The notes under the pieces were generated by a model that was not told where the DNA came from, ran no database searches, and saw only the letters and a program-made list of their open reading frames with translations. This document shows, one piece after another, positions 34,665 through 44,427 of a stretch of 64,000 nt of DNA. Every line of letters begins with the position of its first letter. The first letter of the stretch is position 1. The translations under genes were made by a program, and so were the position numbers. Source of the stretch: an uncultured Duncaniella sp. (GTDB taxonomy: Bacteria; Bacteroidota; Bacteroidia; Bacteroidales; Muribaculaceae). Where the stretch lies: NCBI GenBank assembly GCA_910577335.1, contig CAJTMJ010000010.1, forward strand, positions 29,062-93,061. Reading direction: 5' to 3'.

Positions 34665-36791
34665 TTATTGACGCTTGCCGGCAAGACCGTCAGCGAAGCC
34701 TCCGTAAGTCGGCTTGCGGCTATAGTTGAGATTCCAGAGACCGATGGGTTCACCGGCGCGCCATCCTGAACCGTCAGGGCTGTCGGTCTGTGCCCACTGG
34801 CAGATACCATACTGCTGGTCACGAGGTATGATTTCGAAATACTTCTCGATGATGAAGCGATAGTATTCAGCCATAGCTTTCTGTTGCTCGAAAGTAACAT
34901 TTTCAGTCTTGATTGCGTTACCCTCTTCGTCACAGATACCCATGTCAAGCTCAGTGATGCGGACGAGTTTGCCTGAAGAAGCCAAAAGCTGGAGCATCTT
35001 CACTACGTGCTCTTCCTTGCTTGCCTGAGTCTGAGGATTCATGTAGTATGACACGTGCATCTGAGAACCGATACCATCAATCTTAGTCACACCGTCAGAT
35101 TCCCACTGCTCTATCCATGAGATAAGGCTCTTGAGTTTCTGATTGTCATCCCAATCCGATTCAAGGTTATAGTCATTGACAAACAGCTTGAGTTCTTCAG
35201 GATTGCCACCGAATTCAGCAAAGTACTGACGGGCAAACTTGACGGGAACACGTACGAAGTTGTCGCCGAGATAATCCTGCCAGTAGAACTTGTTGGACTG
35301 GTCGCCTGAACCTGTAGCTGCGTGCTGGAGGTCGTAACGCTGTCCCCAAGGACCACCTGAGATAGCCTCGTTGACTACATCCCAAGCCTTAACCTGACCT
35401 GCGGTTGCTTCCATCATACCCTTAATCCAACGTTCCATTTCATTGGTAAGAATCTCTTCTTTCTCTTCAGGGCTCAAAGGTATCTTATTGAGTTTCTCAA
35501 CTCTGCATATAGTCACTGAGCGAACGTCAAGAGTTGCGTCAGCTGTCTGCGGTTTGAGGATGACGTCATAATTACCGCCGACAACACCTGAGAATTTAAG
35601 TTTTACTACGTTATCACCGGCAGAGATGGGCACAGATACAGAAAGACTCTGATCGTCGCCACCCCAACCATTCTGCATGGTCAGCTGCACACCGGAAGCT
35701 TCCTTAGAAGAAGTCACGTCAAGATAAAGCACATAGTCACCTTCGGTAAGAGGATTCTCACCACCGGGGAGAATGAAGAACTGTGACCAAGCACCGGTCG
35801 GAACAAAGTGGATACATCCGTTGATTACCGGAGGTTCGCATCCCATAGCAAAGAACGGGAAAGGACCGTCGGTATAGGTCTTCTTAGTAACCTCTGTCTC
35901 AACTTCAACAGCCGGGCTTTCAAGGTGTGAAAGCTTGAGCCATTCTATTTCCAATTTGCCATCGTAAGTACCGGGCTGGAGAACAACGAAACTGCTTTCA
36001 GTTGTAACACCGTCGATAGTCACTGAACATTCGCTCCATTCATCGGAGAATTCCATCTGTTTTTCCATCAATGCGCCCCAGTTACCAAACTGGACATTCA
36101 TAGAACCGGATTTACTACCCTTAACCTTCACGGTAATCTTGTAGCTACGTCCGGGAACAGTAGAAAGACCATCCATTGCAAAGAACTGATACCAGCTGCC
36201 GGGATATTCAGGAACGGTCAATATTCCATCCACGATCTGAGGCTCATAGCCCATCACAAAGAACGGGAACTTAGCATCACCCTTAAAGTTTTTGACTGCA
36301 TCCTCAATTTCATTTTTTTCATTGGGATCCACATCAAGCTCCTTGTCAGCGATAAGTCTGTTAAGATACTTCACTGTCTGCTGTTCATGCCAGCAAAGAG
36401 TGTGACCATACACCTCGATTCCTGCCTGAGTAGCCGCATCAACGAAAGCGGTCACTGTGCTGAAATCCATATCGCCGTTTTCCTTGACGATAGAAGCATA
36501 CTTCATTGCGTTGCCGGCAGTGATCTGGTCAAAGTTAGCATTGGTGACACGATACACCTGACCAAACTTGTTATAGTCAGCCGCTCCGACTCCGGTACCG
36601 AGTTTGAAATTCGGATTTATGTCACTGCGCTGTCTGAGATAATCTTTCAGGTTGCCGTATTCATTCAGATACTCATATTGCGCGATGCTTGCAGGCTTCT
36701 CGACATAGTAATTGTCGATCTCCTGGTCGGCACATCCCGCGAGGGATGCACCGGCAAGGAAAGTAAGCCATATTTTATGCTTATTTTTCAT
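34665..36791 (-). CDS. xyn10C: GH10 endo-xylanase lipoprotein with two carbohydrate-binding modules inserted in the barrel
   Basis: This 708-residue protein has a lipoprotein signal (LAGASLAGC, Cys at about 19). The GH10 barrel is split: the first part (about 45-140) ends after YGHTLCWHEQQT, and it resumes near 430 with WIKGMMEATAGQVKAWDVVNEAI (acid/base E475) and VRITELDMG (nucleophile E614). The insert (about 150-425) holds two similar beta-sandwich modules, each opening FPFF[VA]MG[YC]EP, of the CBM4/CBM22 type. This split-GH10 design is that of Bacteroidetes surface xylanases such as Prevotella Xyn10C, placed as here after susE-like xusE. It should cut xylan at the cell surface. The symbol is by architecture and synteny. 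Confidence 0.92.
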   Translation of the reverse strand: MKNKHKIWLTFLAGASLAGCADQEIDNYYVEKPASIAQYEYLNEYGNLKDYLRQRSDINPNFKLGTGVGAADYNKFGQVYRVTNANFDQITAGNAMKYASIVKENGDMDFSTVTAFVDAATQAGIEVYGHTLCWHEQQTVKYLNRLIADKELDVDPNEKNEIEDAVKNFKGDAKFPFFVMGYEPQIVDGILTVPEYPGSWYQFFAMDGLSTVPGRSYKITVKVKGSKSGSMNVQFGNWGALMEKQMEFSDEWSECSVTIDGVTTESSFVVLQPGTYDGKLEIEWLKLSHLESPAVEVETEVTKKTYTDGPFPFFAMGCEPPVINGCIHFVPTGAWSQFFILPGGENPLTEGDYVLYLDVTSSKEASGVQLTMQNGWGGDDQSLSVSVPISAGDNVVKLKFSGVVGGNYDVILKPQTADATLDVRSVTICRVEKLNKIPLSPEEKEEILTNEMERWIKGMMEATAGQVKAWDVVNEAISGGPWGQRYDLQHAATGSGDQSNKFYWQDYLGDNFVRVPVKFARQYFAEFGGNPEELKLFVNDYNLESDWDDNQKLKSLISWIEQWESDGVTKIDGIGSQMHVSYYMNPQTQASKEEHVVKMLQLLASSGKLVRITELDMGICDEEGNAIKTENVTFEQQKAMAEYYRFIIEKYFEIIPRDQQYGICQWAQTDSPDGSGWRAGEPIGLWNLNYSRKPTYGGFADGLAGKRQ

Positions 36792-36813
36792 TTCGATTTC
36801 GAATTTTTAGGTA

Positions 36814-37890
36814 TTAGCGGATTACGTAGCTGAATGACTTGTATTTATTCTGACGGTCACGTGCCACGAGTGTTTCAGTTACATCTACCTTATATTCAGC
36901 CATCGCACCTGTCATCTCATTTACGAGATAAGGTATGGTATAGCTGTAAGTAAGCTCAATCAGATCACGGTCAGTGTTACCCCACGCCTTGACAGCGCCA
37001 TGATAGGTATACTTACCGCTACCGGAAGCTGTACATCCGGGGGTGTCAGTGGTGATAGTGACATTACCGTTGTCATCAATCTTAAGAATGAGATCACAGT
37101 TGATGTTCTTTTCCACCTCTACACCATTGGCATCGGCACACTTCACGGGATGAGTGAACGAATAGCGTGATTCAGTAAGTGATTTTGAAGTGAGATACTT
37201 AAGGTCAGCCTTTTCCCAGTTGGGAGCATTGCTTTCAGCAGAGAAAGGTTTGCCGTTGTTCACACCTGAAGTCTTTGACTTGCTCAACCACACGCCAGCC
37301 CACTTGTTGATGTACTGGATAGCATAGATGGTGTAGTTCTTGGGAGCTACCGACCATGCGTCCTTGTCAACCACGCTCGGCATAGCACCTGCTTCCTTAG
37401 GAGTACCCTCAAGGATAGAGTCGGAAGCCGAAGTGATTCTCACGGGGAGAACGTAGCGGGTGTTTACAGCATCAGGATCAGCGAAGAATGCATCCTCAAG
37501 CTTCACGTCAAGATAACCCAACACTTTACCCTTCTTGATGGTGACACGGGTGTCGTTAAGAAGAGTGTAGTATGACTGGGGAAGCAACTTCATCTCAGAA
37601 CCGTCAGAGAACTGCATACCGTTAATGAGCGAAGGATCGATTTCAAGCTGTGCCCAACGGTCTTTCTTGTTGGTATTGATACCGCCAAGCACCGGACAAA
37701 TCTGGAAGATGTGCTGATTGTCAAGGCTAACATCATATTCTCCATCCTCACCAAGTGTCAAAACACGTATAGGTGTCTGATCGGCAAATGAGATAGTCTG
37801 ATAGATATAGTCGGGGAATTCTTGGCTGTCATTCTTGCAGGAGGAGAGCACGAGAGCCATACCGACTAATGATAGTATTACTTTTTTCAT
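36814..37890 (-). CDS. xusE: SusE/XusE-like surface glycan-binding lipoprotein (DUF1735 type)
   Basis: This 358-residue protein has a lipoprotein signal, with LVLSSC placing the lipidated Cys near 18. The N-terminal half is the DUF1735 beta-sandwich, an Ig-like domain of SusE-position proteins (LGGINTNKKDRWAQLEID, YYTLLNDTRVTIKKGKVLGYLDVKL). The C-terminal half is beta-rich (DUF4361-like). It lies between the second SusD and GH10, exactly where xusE lies in Prevotella xylan clusters. It should bind xylan at the cell surface. Homologues are poorly conserved in sequence, so the position is as important as the domain call. Confidence 0.8.
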   Translation of the reverse strand: MKKVILSLVGMALVLSSCKNDSQEFPDYIYQTISFADQTPIRVLTLGEDGEYDVSLDNQHIFQICPVLGGINTNKKDRWAQLEIDPSLINGMQFSDGSEMKLLPQSYYTLLNDTRVTIKKGKVLGYLDVKLEDAFFADPDAVNTRYVLPVRITSASDSILEGTPKEAGAMPSVVDKDAWSVAPKNYTIYAIQYINKWAGVWLSKSKTSGVNNGKPFSAESNAPNWEKADLKYLTSKSLTESRYSFTHPVKCADANGVEVEKNINCDLILKIDDNGNVTITTDTPGCTASGSGKYTYHGAVKAWGNTDRDLIELTYSYTIPYLVNEMTGAMAEYKVDVTETLVARDRQNKYKSFSYVIR

Positions 37891-37920
37891 GATTTCTGAT
37901 TTGATTGTGTTGACGATATA

Positions 37921-39678
37921 TTACCAACCCTTATTCTGAAGGAGTTCGCTGAATTTAAGAACTTCTGAATAAGGTATCGGACCGTAGAACATATAATCCT
38001 TATAGTTGCGGGTCTCGACGTCAATTACATTATAGCTGTTGCCTGAGATGCTCATACCCTTAGCAGTCTCGTTGAGGTCTGCTTTCCAGCGGCGGAGATC
38101 CCAGAAGCGGTGTCCTTCGAATGAAAGTTCGATACGACGTTCGTTGCGGATAAGCTCACGCATTTTATCCTTGTCAGCCTTGATGGATTCAAGGTAAGCA
38201 TCGCCGTTTTCAGCACCGATACCGGCACGATTGCGGATAGCCTTGATGACATCGTAAGCAGAATAGCCGTGTGAACCTGCGCCCAGAGGACCCCAAGCTT
38301 CATTGGCAGCCTCAGCGTAGAGAAGGAACATTTCAGTGTAACGGATACGGGGAGTGTAGTGATACTCTTCGGTTGTACCGTTAGGATCCAAGCTTATGTC
38401 CTGACGGAGGAGCTTGCGGAGATAGTAACCTGTACGGGTAGAGCTACCGGTGAGCTTGTTGAGGGCGTCATTGTTGGTACCATCCACAGCAGTGTTGACC
38501 ACACCGTTTGACAGACCTGATGTCATGCCGTTGTAAGTAACGTAAGCAGCAAGACGAGGGTCACGGTCAGCGTAGGGATTTGAGCTGCTGTAATCGCTGC
38601 GGCTATCAGAGATAGGATAACCGTTAGCCATCGGGAATGCGTCAACGAAATTCTGAGTAGGATTGATACGGCCGTTACCGTAGAGTGACGGGGGATAGTT
38701 ATCCTTTTCAAGAGAATTCGACTTAGCACGCTCGCTCATCCAGAGGATTTCAGCGGGGATTGAAGATGCGGTGATGTTATTGATGTCATCCTTGTTGCAA
38801 TACCAAGTGTTGCCTGTGGGGTCAAGACCAGCCACACCACCTATATGGTCGAGCACCTTGGCACCTGCGTCGGCAGCTTCAGCCCAAGTGATGCCTGAAG
38901 CTTCAGCGAAAGCGGGGCTTGCACCGAGAAGGTTGAGCTTTGCAAGGAAAGCTTCAACAACACGACCGGAGATACGACCGCAGAAATTGTTACCGAACAC
39001 ACGGTTCACCTGACTCATCACAGCGCCGGGATAGCGTGAAAGCACTCGGTTCATTGACTCAGAGTCACCATATTCCCAAGGAAGAACCTCAAGAGCACGT
39101 GAAGCATCGGCACGGATAGCCTCGACACACTCAACGAAAGTGTTACGGGGAATATTGAAGTTAGATGACTGAGTTTGTGACTCCTCTACCACGGGAACAC
39201 CGAGCAGAGTACCGTCAGAAGCATAACCGCCGTGAGCTTCGAGAAGATAATAGTTGAACATAGCACGAAGAGCGTATGCCTCAGCCTTTTCACGGTCACA
39301 GAACATCTGCGAAACCATCTCGTCGTCAGCCCAATGCACCTTGTCACATCTTTCAAGGAACATGTTGAGATACTGGATAGCAGCCTTGCAGTTGGTCCAA
39401 CGGTCAAGGGGGTTGTTGTCCGATCTCCATTCACCGGCAGCTATCTTACGGAAGCTGTTGGTGGATTCATTTGAAACGGCATCGTCAGTACCCACCTCGC
39501 TGAAGGGATAAGAAGCGATAGGAATACGGGTATAACCGTTTGCAAGAATACCTTCGGCATAGTTAGCATTGTTATACATGTAGTCAATGCCGAGGTTGTT
39601 TTCTATAGCAGGCTCGAATAGGTCATCGCAACTAACCAACATAGCCGCCACAGGTATTATAAAAAGATATTTCTTCAT
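37921..39678 (-). CDS. xusD: SusD/RagB-family xylan-binding lipoprotein, second pair (XusD-like)
   Basis: This 585-residue protein has a lipoprotein signal with Cys in AAMLVSC (about 17). SusD features include tetratricopeptide-like helices in the N-terminal part (AYALRAMFNYYLLEAHGG), PRIRYTEMFLLYAEAANEA, and the C-terminal signature LSFEGHRFWDLRRWK. SusD proteins cap the SusC channel and hand over glycans. The gene follows its SusC partner by 19 bases and precedes xusE by 30. The symbol rests on order (C-D-C-D-E-GH10). Confidence 0.92.
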   Translation of the reverse strand: MKKYLFIIPVAAMLVSCDDLFEPAIENNLGIDYMYNNANYAEGILANGYTRIPIASYPFSEVGTDDAVSNESTNSFRKIAAGEWRSDNNPLDRWTNCKAAIQYLNMFLERCDKVHWADDEMVSQMFCDREKAEAYALRAMFNYYLLEAHGGYASDGTLLGVPVVEESQTQSSNFNIPRNTFVECVEAIRADASRALEVLPWEYGDSESMNRVLSRYPGAVMSQVNRVFGNNFCGRISGRVVEAFLAKLNLLGASPAFAEASGITWAEAADAGAKVLDHIGGVAGLDPTGNTWYCNKDDINNITASSIPAEILWMSERAKSNSLEKDNYPPSLYGNGRINPTQNFVDAFPMANGYPISDSRSDYSSSNPYADRDPRLAAYVTYNGMTSGLSNGVVNTAVDGTNNDALNKLTGSSTRTGYYLRKLLRQDISLDPNGTTEEYHYTPRIRYTEMFLLYAEAANEAWGPLGAGSHGYSAYDVIKAIRNRAGIGAENGDAYLESIKADKDKMRELIRNERRIELSFEGHRFWDLRRWKADLNETAKGMSISGNSYNVIDVETRNYKDYMFYGPIPYSEVLKFSELLQNKGW

Positions 39679-39697
39679 GATTTCAATGTTTTCAGGA

Positions 39698-42499
39698 TTA
39701 GAAATCTACTTTTACACCGAGAGTGTACACACGGCATTGAGGTGAAGCACCCACATTTCTTTCAATTTGCTTGCGCTCCTTTGAGATAGTGGCGAGTGAA
39801 TTACCGTTTACATAAACCTGGAGACCTTTCACGAACTTATTGCGGAAGAGTGAGGAGGGAAGGTCGTATGTAAGCTGCACCTTGTCAAGATAGAAAGCGT
39901 CAGTGGAATACATCCAGAAGTCAGAATTAACGAAGTTGAGTTCGCCACCCTGAGTGGTAAGACGGGGATAAGTAGCTACCGCAGCTGTCTCGGGAGTCCA
40001 GCGGCCTCTTACTACCTCTGAATATTTGACGTCGCCATATACCCAGTTGTAAGTATCATTCTTAAAGCCTTTGCCACCCCAGTTACCTGTACCGGCAACG
40101 AAAAGTGTGAAGTTTCTCCACTTGGCAGTGAAATTCAGACCCATGATGAAGGGTGCACCCCACTTGCCGAGAACAACCATATCCTTGCTGTCGATCACGC
40201 CGTCGCCGTTCTGGTCCCTGTACTTAAGGTCACCGGGGCGGGTATTGTTGTTGATCTTGGCAGAGTTGGCAACATCGTTTTCATCAGCGAAGAAGCCGAG
40301 ACATTCGTAACCGCGGAGAGCGTCCACGGGAGCGCCTGTCTGACGGAGCCAGTCATATTCCACAGTTTCGTTGATGCGGAGATTCTTGGTCTTGTTATAC
40401 ATACCGTTCACACCCAAACCAAGAGCTACCTCACCTACTTCCTTGAACACGTTCACACCAAAATCAAAACCTGTGCGGCGCTGATTGTTGTAGTTGATGT
40501 AAGGACGAAGGTCAGATTCGGGCCAGTAAGTCTGGAAATAGTTGGGATAAGTGCTTGAAGCGATGGTGAGCTGATCGTTGGTGTCGATATTGAAGAAGTT
40601 AGCGTTAAGTCTGATCAAACCGTCAAAGAGGGTTGAGTTAAGACCAATGTTAAATTCTTTACGCTTAACGAAACCGAGGTCAGGATTACCTCCTCGCTTG
40701 GATTCGGTGGACTGCATTGCATTGTTGGTCTCGCTCCATCCCCAGTATGCACCGGTAGATGTAAAGATATCCTCATACATATAGTATTTTTCAATATCTA
40801 TATCCTGATTGAGGATACCGTATGAAGCGGTTAACTTAAGGTCATTGAGCCATTCGCTGTTTTCAAACCAGTCTTCCTGTGAGATACGCCATCCGAGAGA
40901 AGCTGTGGGTGAGAAAGCGTTGCGGTGACCGGGGGCGAGCTTTGCAGAGTGAACGGCAGCTGCGCTGAACTGAGCATAATACTTGTTCATGTAGTCATAC
41001 TCAAGGTTCAAACCGAGGTTGGCATTGCTTATGCGGTGGTATTCACCTGAAGTGGTGATCTGATAACCGTTGGCAAGAAGCATGGCGTGTACATTGTGTA
41101 CGTCGTCAAACACACGGTTGTAAGCGAAGTTGGCGTTGAAAGTGATGGTCTGACGGTCCTTACTGTCAGATACAGTCTGAGTGGCAGTACGCTTGTCAAG
41201 ATTATACTTGGTGAGCGAAGAGATCATGTCATGACCGAGAGCGTTGTCCCATGTAGCCTTATAGGTGGCATAATCATTGATGATGGCAGTGTTATAAGAG
41301 GTCGAGTAGTCAACCGCATACTGCGCACGGAATGAAAGACCCTGAAGGATACGGGCGAGGTCGATGTTAAGACCGAGGTCGAACTGGAACTGACGGCTGG
41401 TGTACTTGTTATGACCGGCAGCATACATACCTGCAAACGGGTTAGTGGCATACTGCTGGGTACCGCCGAGAAGATACTTACCCCCCACAACATAGTTACT
41501 GTTGTTGATATAAGTCCAAGAATCCTTATCGGAAGGATCTATCGCTGAGATAGGGATAAGGGGAACCAACGGGTCAGCACCGGGGTTGGTAGGACGCAAT
41601 TTAGCTGATTCAGCCCAATAATTTGAACGGTCCTTACGGTCATCGTAGAAGCTTGCGCTTGTGTTAACCCAACCGCTGATCCAGTCGTTAAGAGTAAGGT
41701 CGATGTTACCGCGAACGTTCAAACGTGTGGTGTGATTGTCCTTACCTTCACCAAACTTGATGAGGTCAGTGTTGTTATACAGACCTACATTGGCATAATA
41801 CTTAGCGAACTTGCCACCTCCACGGAATTCGGCAGTCGCATCGTAGCGCATGTAGTTCTTCTTGAGGTAATCCTCAGAGAAGAAGTTGATGTCCGGATAG
41901 CGGAATGGATTTGTCTTGGCGGAATAGTTGTAGATATCCTCCTGAGTAAACGCGGGAGTGGTGATTCCGTCATTGGCAAGAGCTTCGTTGTAAAGAGTAG
42001 CGTATTCGGCTGAACCGAGATACTTGGGATAGCTCTTCGGGACGAAAAGCTGCGCATTGCCACGCACACTCACCTGAAGTCCCTGCTCATTACCACGCTT
42101 GGTGGTGATGAGGATCACACCATGGGCACCGCGGCTACCGTAAAGCACCACAGCCTGCGCGCTCTTCATAAATGTGATCTGAGCGATTTCAGAGGGAAGA
42201 ACATTGTTGGCATCACGGGGCACACCGTCAACAAGCACGAGAGCCTCACCCTGATTCCAAAGTTGGCCGTTATAACCGCCCACCAAAGCCTGCATCTCGC
42301 TAAGACTGTATGTGGTATAGTCCTTTTCAGCCAGCTTTTCAACATTTACAGCCGAGACACCGCCCAGAAGATTCATATCTTCAACCGTGCGGAACGCCAC
42401 ATTGACCTTTGTTGAGTCGAGGAGTTCATCAGCGAGAGCAACTCCGGTCGGCAGCAATGCCAAGGCTCCTATTGTGAAAATTTTATATATCTGTTTCAT
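39698..42499 (-). CDS. xusC: SusC/RagA-family TonB-dependent transporter, second pair, without N-terminal extension (XusC-like)
   Basis: This 933-residue protein has a signal peptide (1-23). The plug domain starts almost at once (about 40-150, GEALVLVDGVPRD, AVVLYGSRGAHGVILITTKRG), followed by a large beta-barrel ending in an aromatic C-terminal strand (VYTLGVKVDF). Unlike the other SusC in this locus it lacks the carboxypeptidase-D-like domain and a clear DEVVVVGYG TonB box; the plug is short. Prevotella and Muribaculaceae xylan loci have such a second, reduced SusC. It should form the outer-membrane channel for xylo-oligosaccharides with the SusD downstream. Confidence 0.92.
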   Translation of the reverse strand: MKQIYKIFTIGALALLPTGVALADELLDSTKVNVAFRTVEDMNLLGGVSAVNVEKLAEKDYTTYSLSEMQALVGGYNGQLWNQGEALVLVDGVPRDANNVLPSEIAQITFMKSAQAVVLYGSRGAHGVILITTKRGNEQGLQVSVRGNAQLFVPKSYPKYLGSAEYATLYNEALANDGITTPAFTQEDIYNYSAKTNPFRYPDINFFSEDYLKKNYMRYDATAEFRGGGKFAKYYANVGLYNNTDLIKFGEGKDNHTTRLNVRGNIDLTLNDWISGWVNTSASFYDDRKDRSNYWAESAKLRPTNPGADPLVPLIPISAIDPSDKDSWTYINNSNYVVGGKYLLGGTQQYATNPFAGMYAAGHNKYTSRQFQFDLGLNIDLARILQGLSFRAQYAVDYSTSYNTAIINDYATYKATWDNALGHDMISSLTKYNLDKRTATQTVSDSKDRQTITFNANFAYNRVFDDVHNVHAMLLANGYQITTSGEYHRISNANLGLNLEYDYMNKYYAQFSAAAVHSAKLAPGHRNAFSPTASLGWRISQEDWFENSEWLNDLKLTASYGILNQDIDIEKYYMYEDIFTSTGAYWGWSETNNAMQSTESKRGGNPDLGFVKRKEFNIGLNSTLFDGLIRLNANFFNIDTNDQLTIASSTYPNYFQTYWPESDLRPYINYNNQRRTGFDFGVNVFKEVGEVALGLGVNGMYNKTKNLRINETVEYDWLRQTGAPVDALRGYECLGFFADENDVANSAKINNNTRPGDLKYRDQNGDGVIDSKDMVVLGKWGAPFIMGLNFTAKWRNFTLFVAGTGNWGGKGFKNDTYNWVYGDVKYSEVVRGRWTPETAAVATYPRLTTQGGELNFVNSDFWMYSTDAFYLDKVQLTYDLPSSLFRNKFVKGLQVYVNGNSLATISKERKQIERNVGASPQCRVYTLGVKVDF

Positions 42500-42520
42500 G
42501 AGATTCTAATTATAAGGTTA

Positions 42521-44413
42521 TTACCAACCGGGGTTCTGTTTGAAATCAGCCGAGATGTTGCAGTCTGACTTCTTAAGAGGCAACCAGTAGTGCTTATCAG
42601 TGTAGTTGCGAGCCACGATAACCTCTTCGTGATAACCGGACACAGCATTGTTTTCGGGATGCTTGGGATCAAACTCACCTGAACGAGTGAACTCTACACA
42701 AGTCTTGTTGGCATACTCGGGTGAAGTGAGAAGGAGCCAGCGGCGAAGGTCGTTGAAACGATGGCCCTCGTATGAAAGCTCTACGGCTCTTTCTCTGCGA
42801 AGCTCACTCATGAATGAGTCAAGCGAACCGGTAAATTTGGCATTTACACCTTCAACACCTGCACGTTCACGAATCTTGTTGACAGCATCGAGGGCAGAGA
42901 GTGGACAACCACCGGCTTTACCAGAAGGTGAACCTGATGCCTGTGCGGCAGCTTCAGCATACATCAAATATACATCGGCAAGACGCATGTAACTCAAGCT
43001 GATTGTAAACTGCGGTGACCAACCCCAACCATCATCAAAACCATTGCAGGTAGGATGGAGGAATTTTTTCAAAGAATAGCCTGTTCTTGATGCTGTATTA
43101 ACATCGCGAGCACTACCGCCTGTAAACAACTCTATATTAGGAACAGCGCACTGATAGTTGTCAGTAATCAAGCAACCGTCGAAAACGATATCGTTGTAGA
43201 AACGGGGGTCACGGTCTTTCCAAGGATGAGTCTTATCCCAGCCTGAATCCGGATCAGTAATAGGAAGACCATTTGCCATACCGTAGAAATCAACATAGTT
43301 GGCACACGGAGAAAGGATATTACCACCACCATCGACAGGATGACTGTAATATTTAGGAACATACTGAAGAGCAAGACCATAACGGGTGTTCTGCCAAGGA
43401 TCCCATTCCGGACCACGGAAAATTAGCTCGGTAGAACCTGCCATACGACCATTCTGACCGTAAGAGTAGAACACCTCACCTATCTTGTCGTATGAAACAA
43501 GCTGATACTGAGTTGCGCCACTTTCAACAAGACCAAGAAGTTCGCCAAAAGCATCGGCAGCCTTCTGAGCATATTCTCTGTTGTAGGAAACTGAACCGGT
43601 AGATTCCTTGTTCATCAAAGGTGAAGCAGCCCAAAGGTAGTTTTTACCAAGATAAGCAAGAGCCATCACCTTATTGATACGACGCTGGTTGTTACCATTT
43701 GTGATAACGCTGAGCGAAGTCTTATCCCAGTCGATAGGGAGAAGATCGGCAGCACGGCGGAAATCCTCGGCAGCCTTGTCGGCACATTCATGATATGAAA
43801 GGCGAGGACGTGCGAGCTGACCATTGGCGTTCATAACCTCATCGATGTAAGGAAGACCGCCGAAATATTGCATCAACATGAAGTGGAACCAGCCACGGAA
43901 GAAGAGGAGCTGACCTTCGATAGCCTTACGCTGCTCGGGAGTGGCATCGGTAAGTTTATCGAGATTGGCAAGACCCATGTTGCACTGGCGAATACCCCAC
44001 CAAGCACAGGGCCAAAGTCCCTTGTGAAAACGAATTTCTCCATTTGAAGGATTGAAATATGGGTCAAAAGCTCCACGGTCGAGCCAGCCTGTGCCCCAGC
44101 CGTCGAACTCTTTCTGCCAACCCCAGAAATCACCTTGGTCAATCTTGTAGACCATGTGATAGTTGATATTGGCGCTTATGACTTCATCATCACCCCAGTT
44201 AAATGAGTTGGTCCAATAACCCTTTTCAAAGAGGGGTATATTGCTATATAGCACCTCTACGAAACCTTGGAAATTGGTGAAATTCTTATATGGTTCGGTC
44301 TCAGCGATGTCTGATTCCTCCGACTTGTCAAGATAGTCAGTGCAGGAAGTCGCACCGAGGAAAAGACCGGCGCAAAGACATGCTGCTTTTATATATGCAA
44401 AGTATTTTTTCAT
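42521..44413 (-). CDS. xusB: SusD/RagB-family xylan-binding lipoprotein, first pair (XusB-like)
   Basis: This 630-residue protein has a lipoprotein signal with Cys in LGATSC (about 24). SusD-type motifs include LLFFRGWFHFMLMQYFGGLPY, SLSYMRLADVYLMYAEAAAQA and LSYEGHRFNDLRRW. The C-terminus ends KQNPGW, as usual for the family. It follows the large SusC by 14 bases and precedes the second SusC by 21, forming the first of two tandem pairs. It should bind xylan chains at the surface. Confidence 0.93.
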   Translation of the reverse strand: MKKYFAYIKAACLCAGLFLGATSCTDYLDKSEESDIAETEPYKNFTNFQGFVEVLYSNIPLFEKGYWTNSFNWGDDEVISANINYHMVYKIDQGDFWGWQKEFDGWGTGWLDRGAFDPYFNPSNGEIRFHKGLWPCAWWGIRQCNMGLANLDKLTDATPEQRKAIEGQLLFFRGWFHFMLMQYFGGLPYIDEVMNANGQLARPRLSYHECADKAAEDFRRAADLLPIDWDKTSLSVITNGNNQRRINKVMALAYLGKNYLWAASPLMNKESTGSVSYNREYAQKAADAFGELLGLVESGATQYQLVSYDKIGEVFYSYGQNGRMAGSTELIFRGPEWDPWQNTRYGLALQYVPKYYSHPVDGGGNILSPCANYVDFYGMANGLPITDPDSGWDKTHPWKDRDPRFYNDIVFDGCLITDNYQCAVPNIELFTGGSARDVNTASRTGYSLKKFLHPTCNGFDDGWGWSPQFTISLSYMRLADVYLMYAEAAAQASGSPSGKAGGCPLSALDAVNKIRERAGVEGVNAKFTGSLDSFMSELRRERAVELSYEGHRFNDLRRWLLLTSPEYANKTCVEFTRSGEFDPKHPENNAVSGYHEEVIVARNYTDKHYWLPLKKSDCNISADFKQNPGW

Positions 44414-44427
44414 GATAAACCAGAGAA

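Noticed and set aside
41732..42013. Several open frames of 80-190 codons on the plus strand opposite the SusC and SusD genes
   Set aside because: They are antisense shadows of strongly conserved genes with no promoter, no domain and no independent support.
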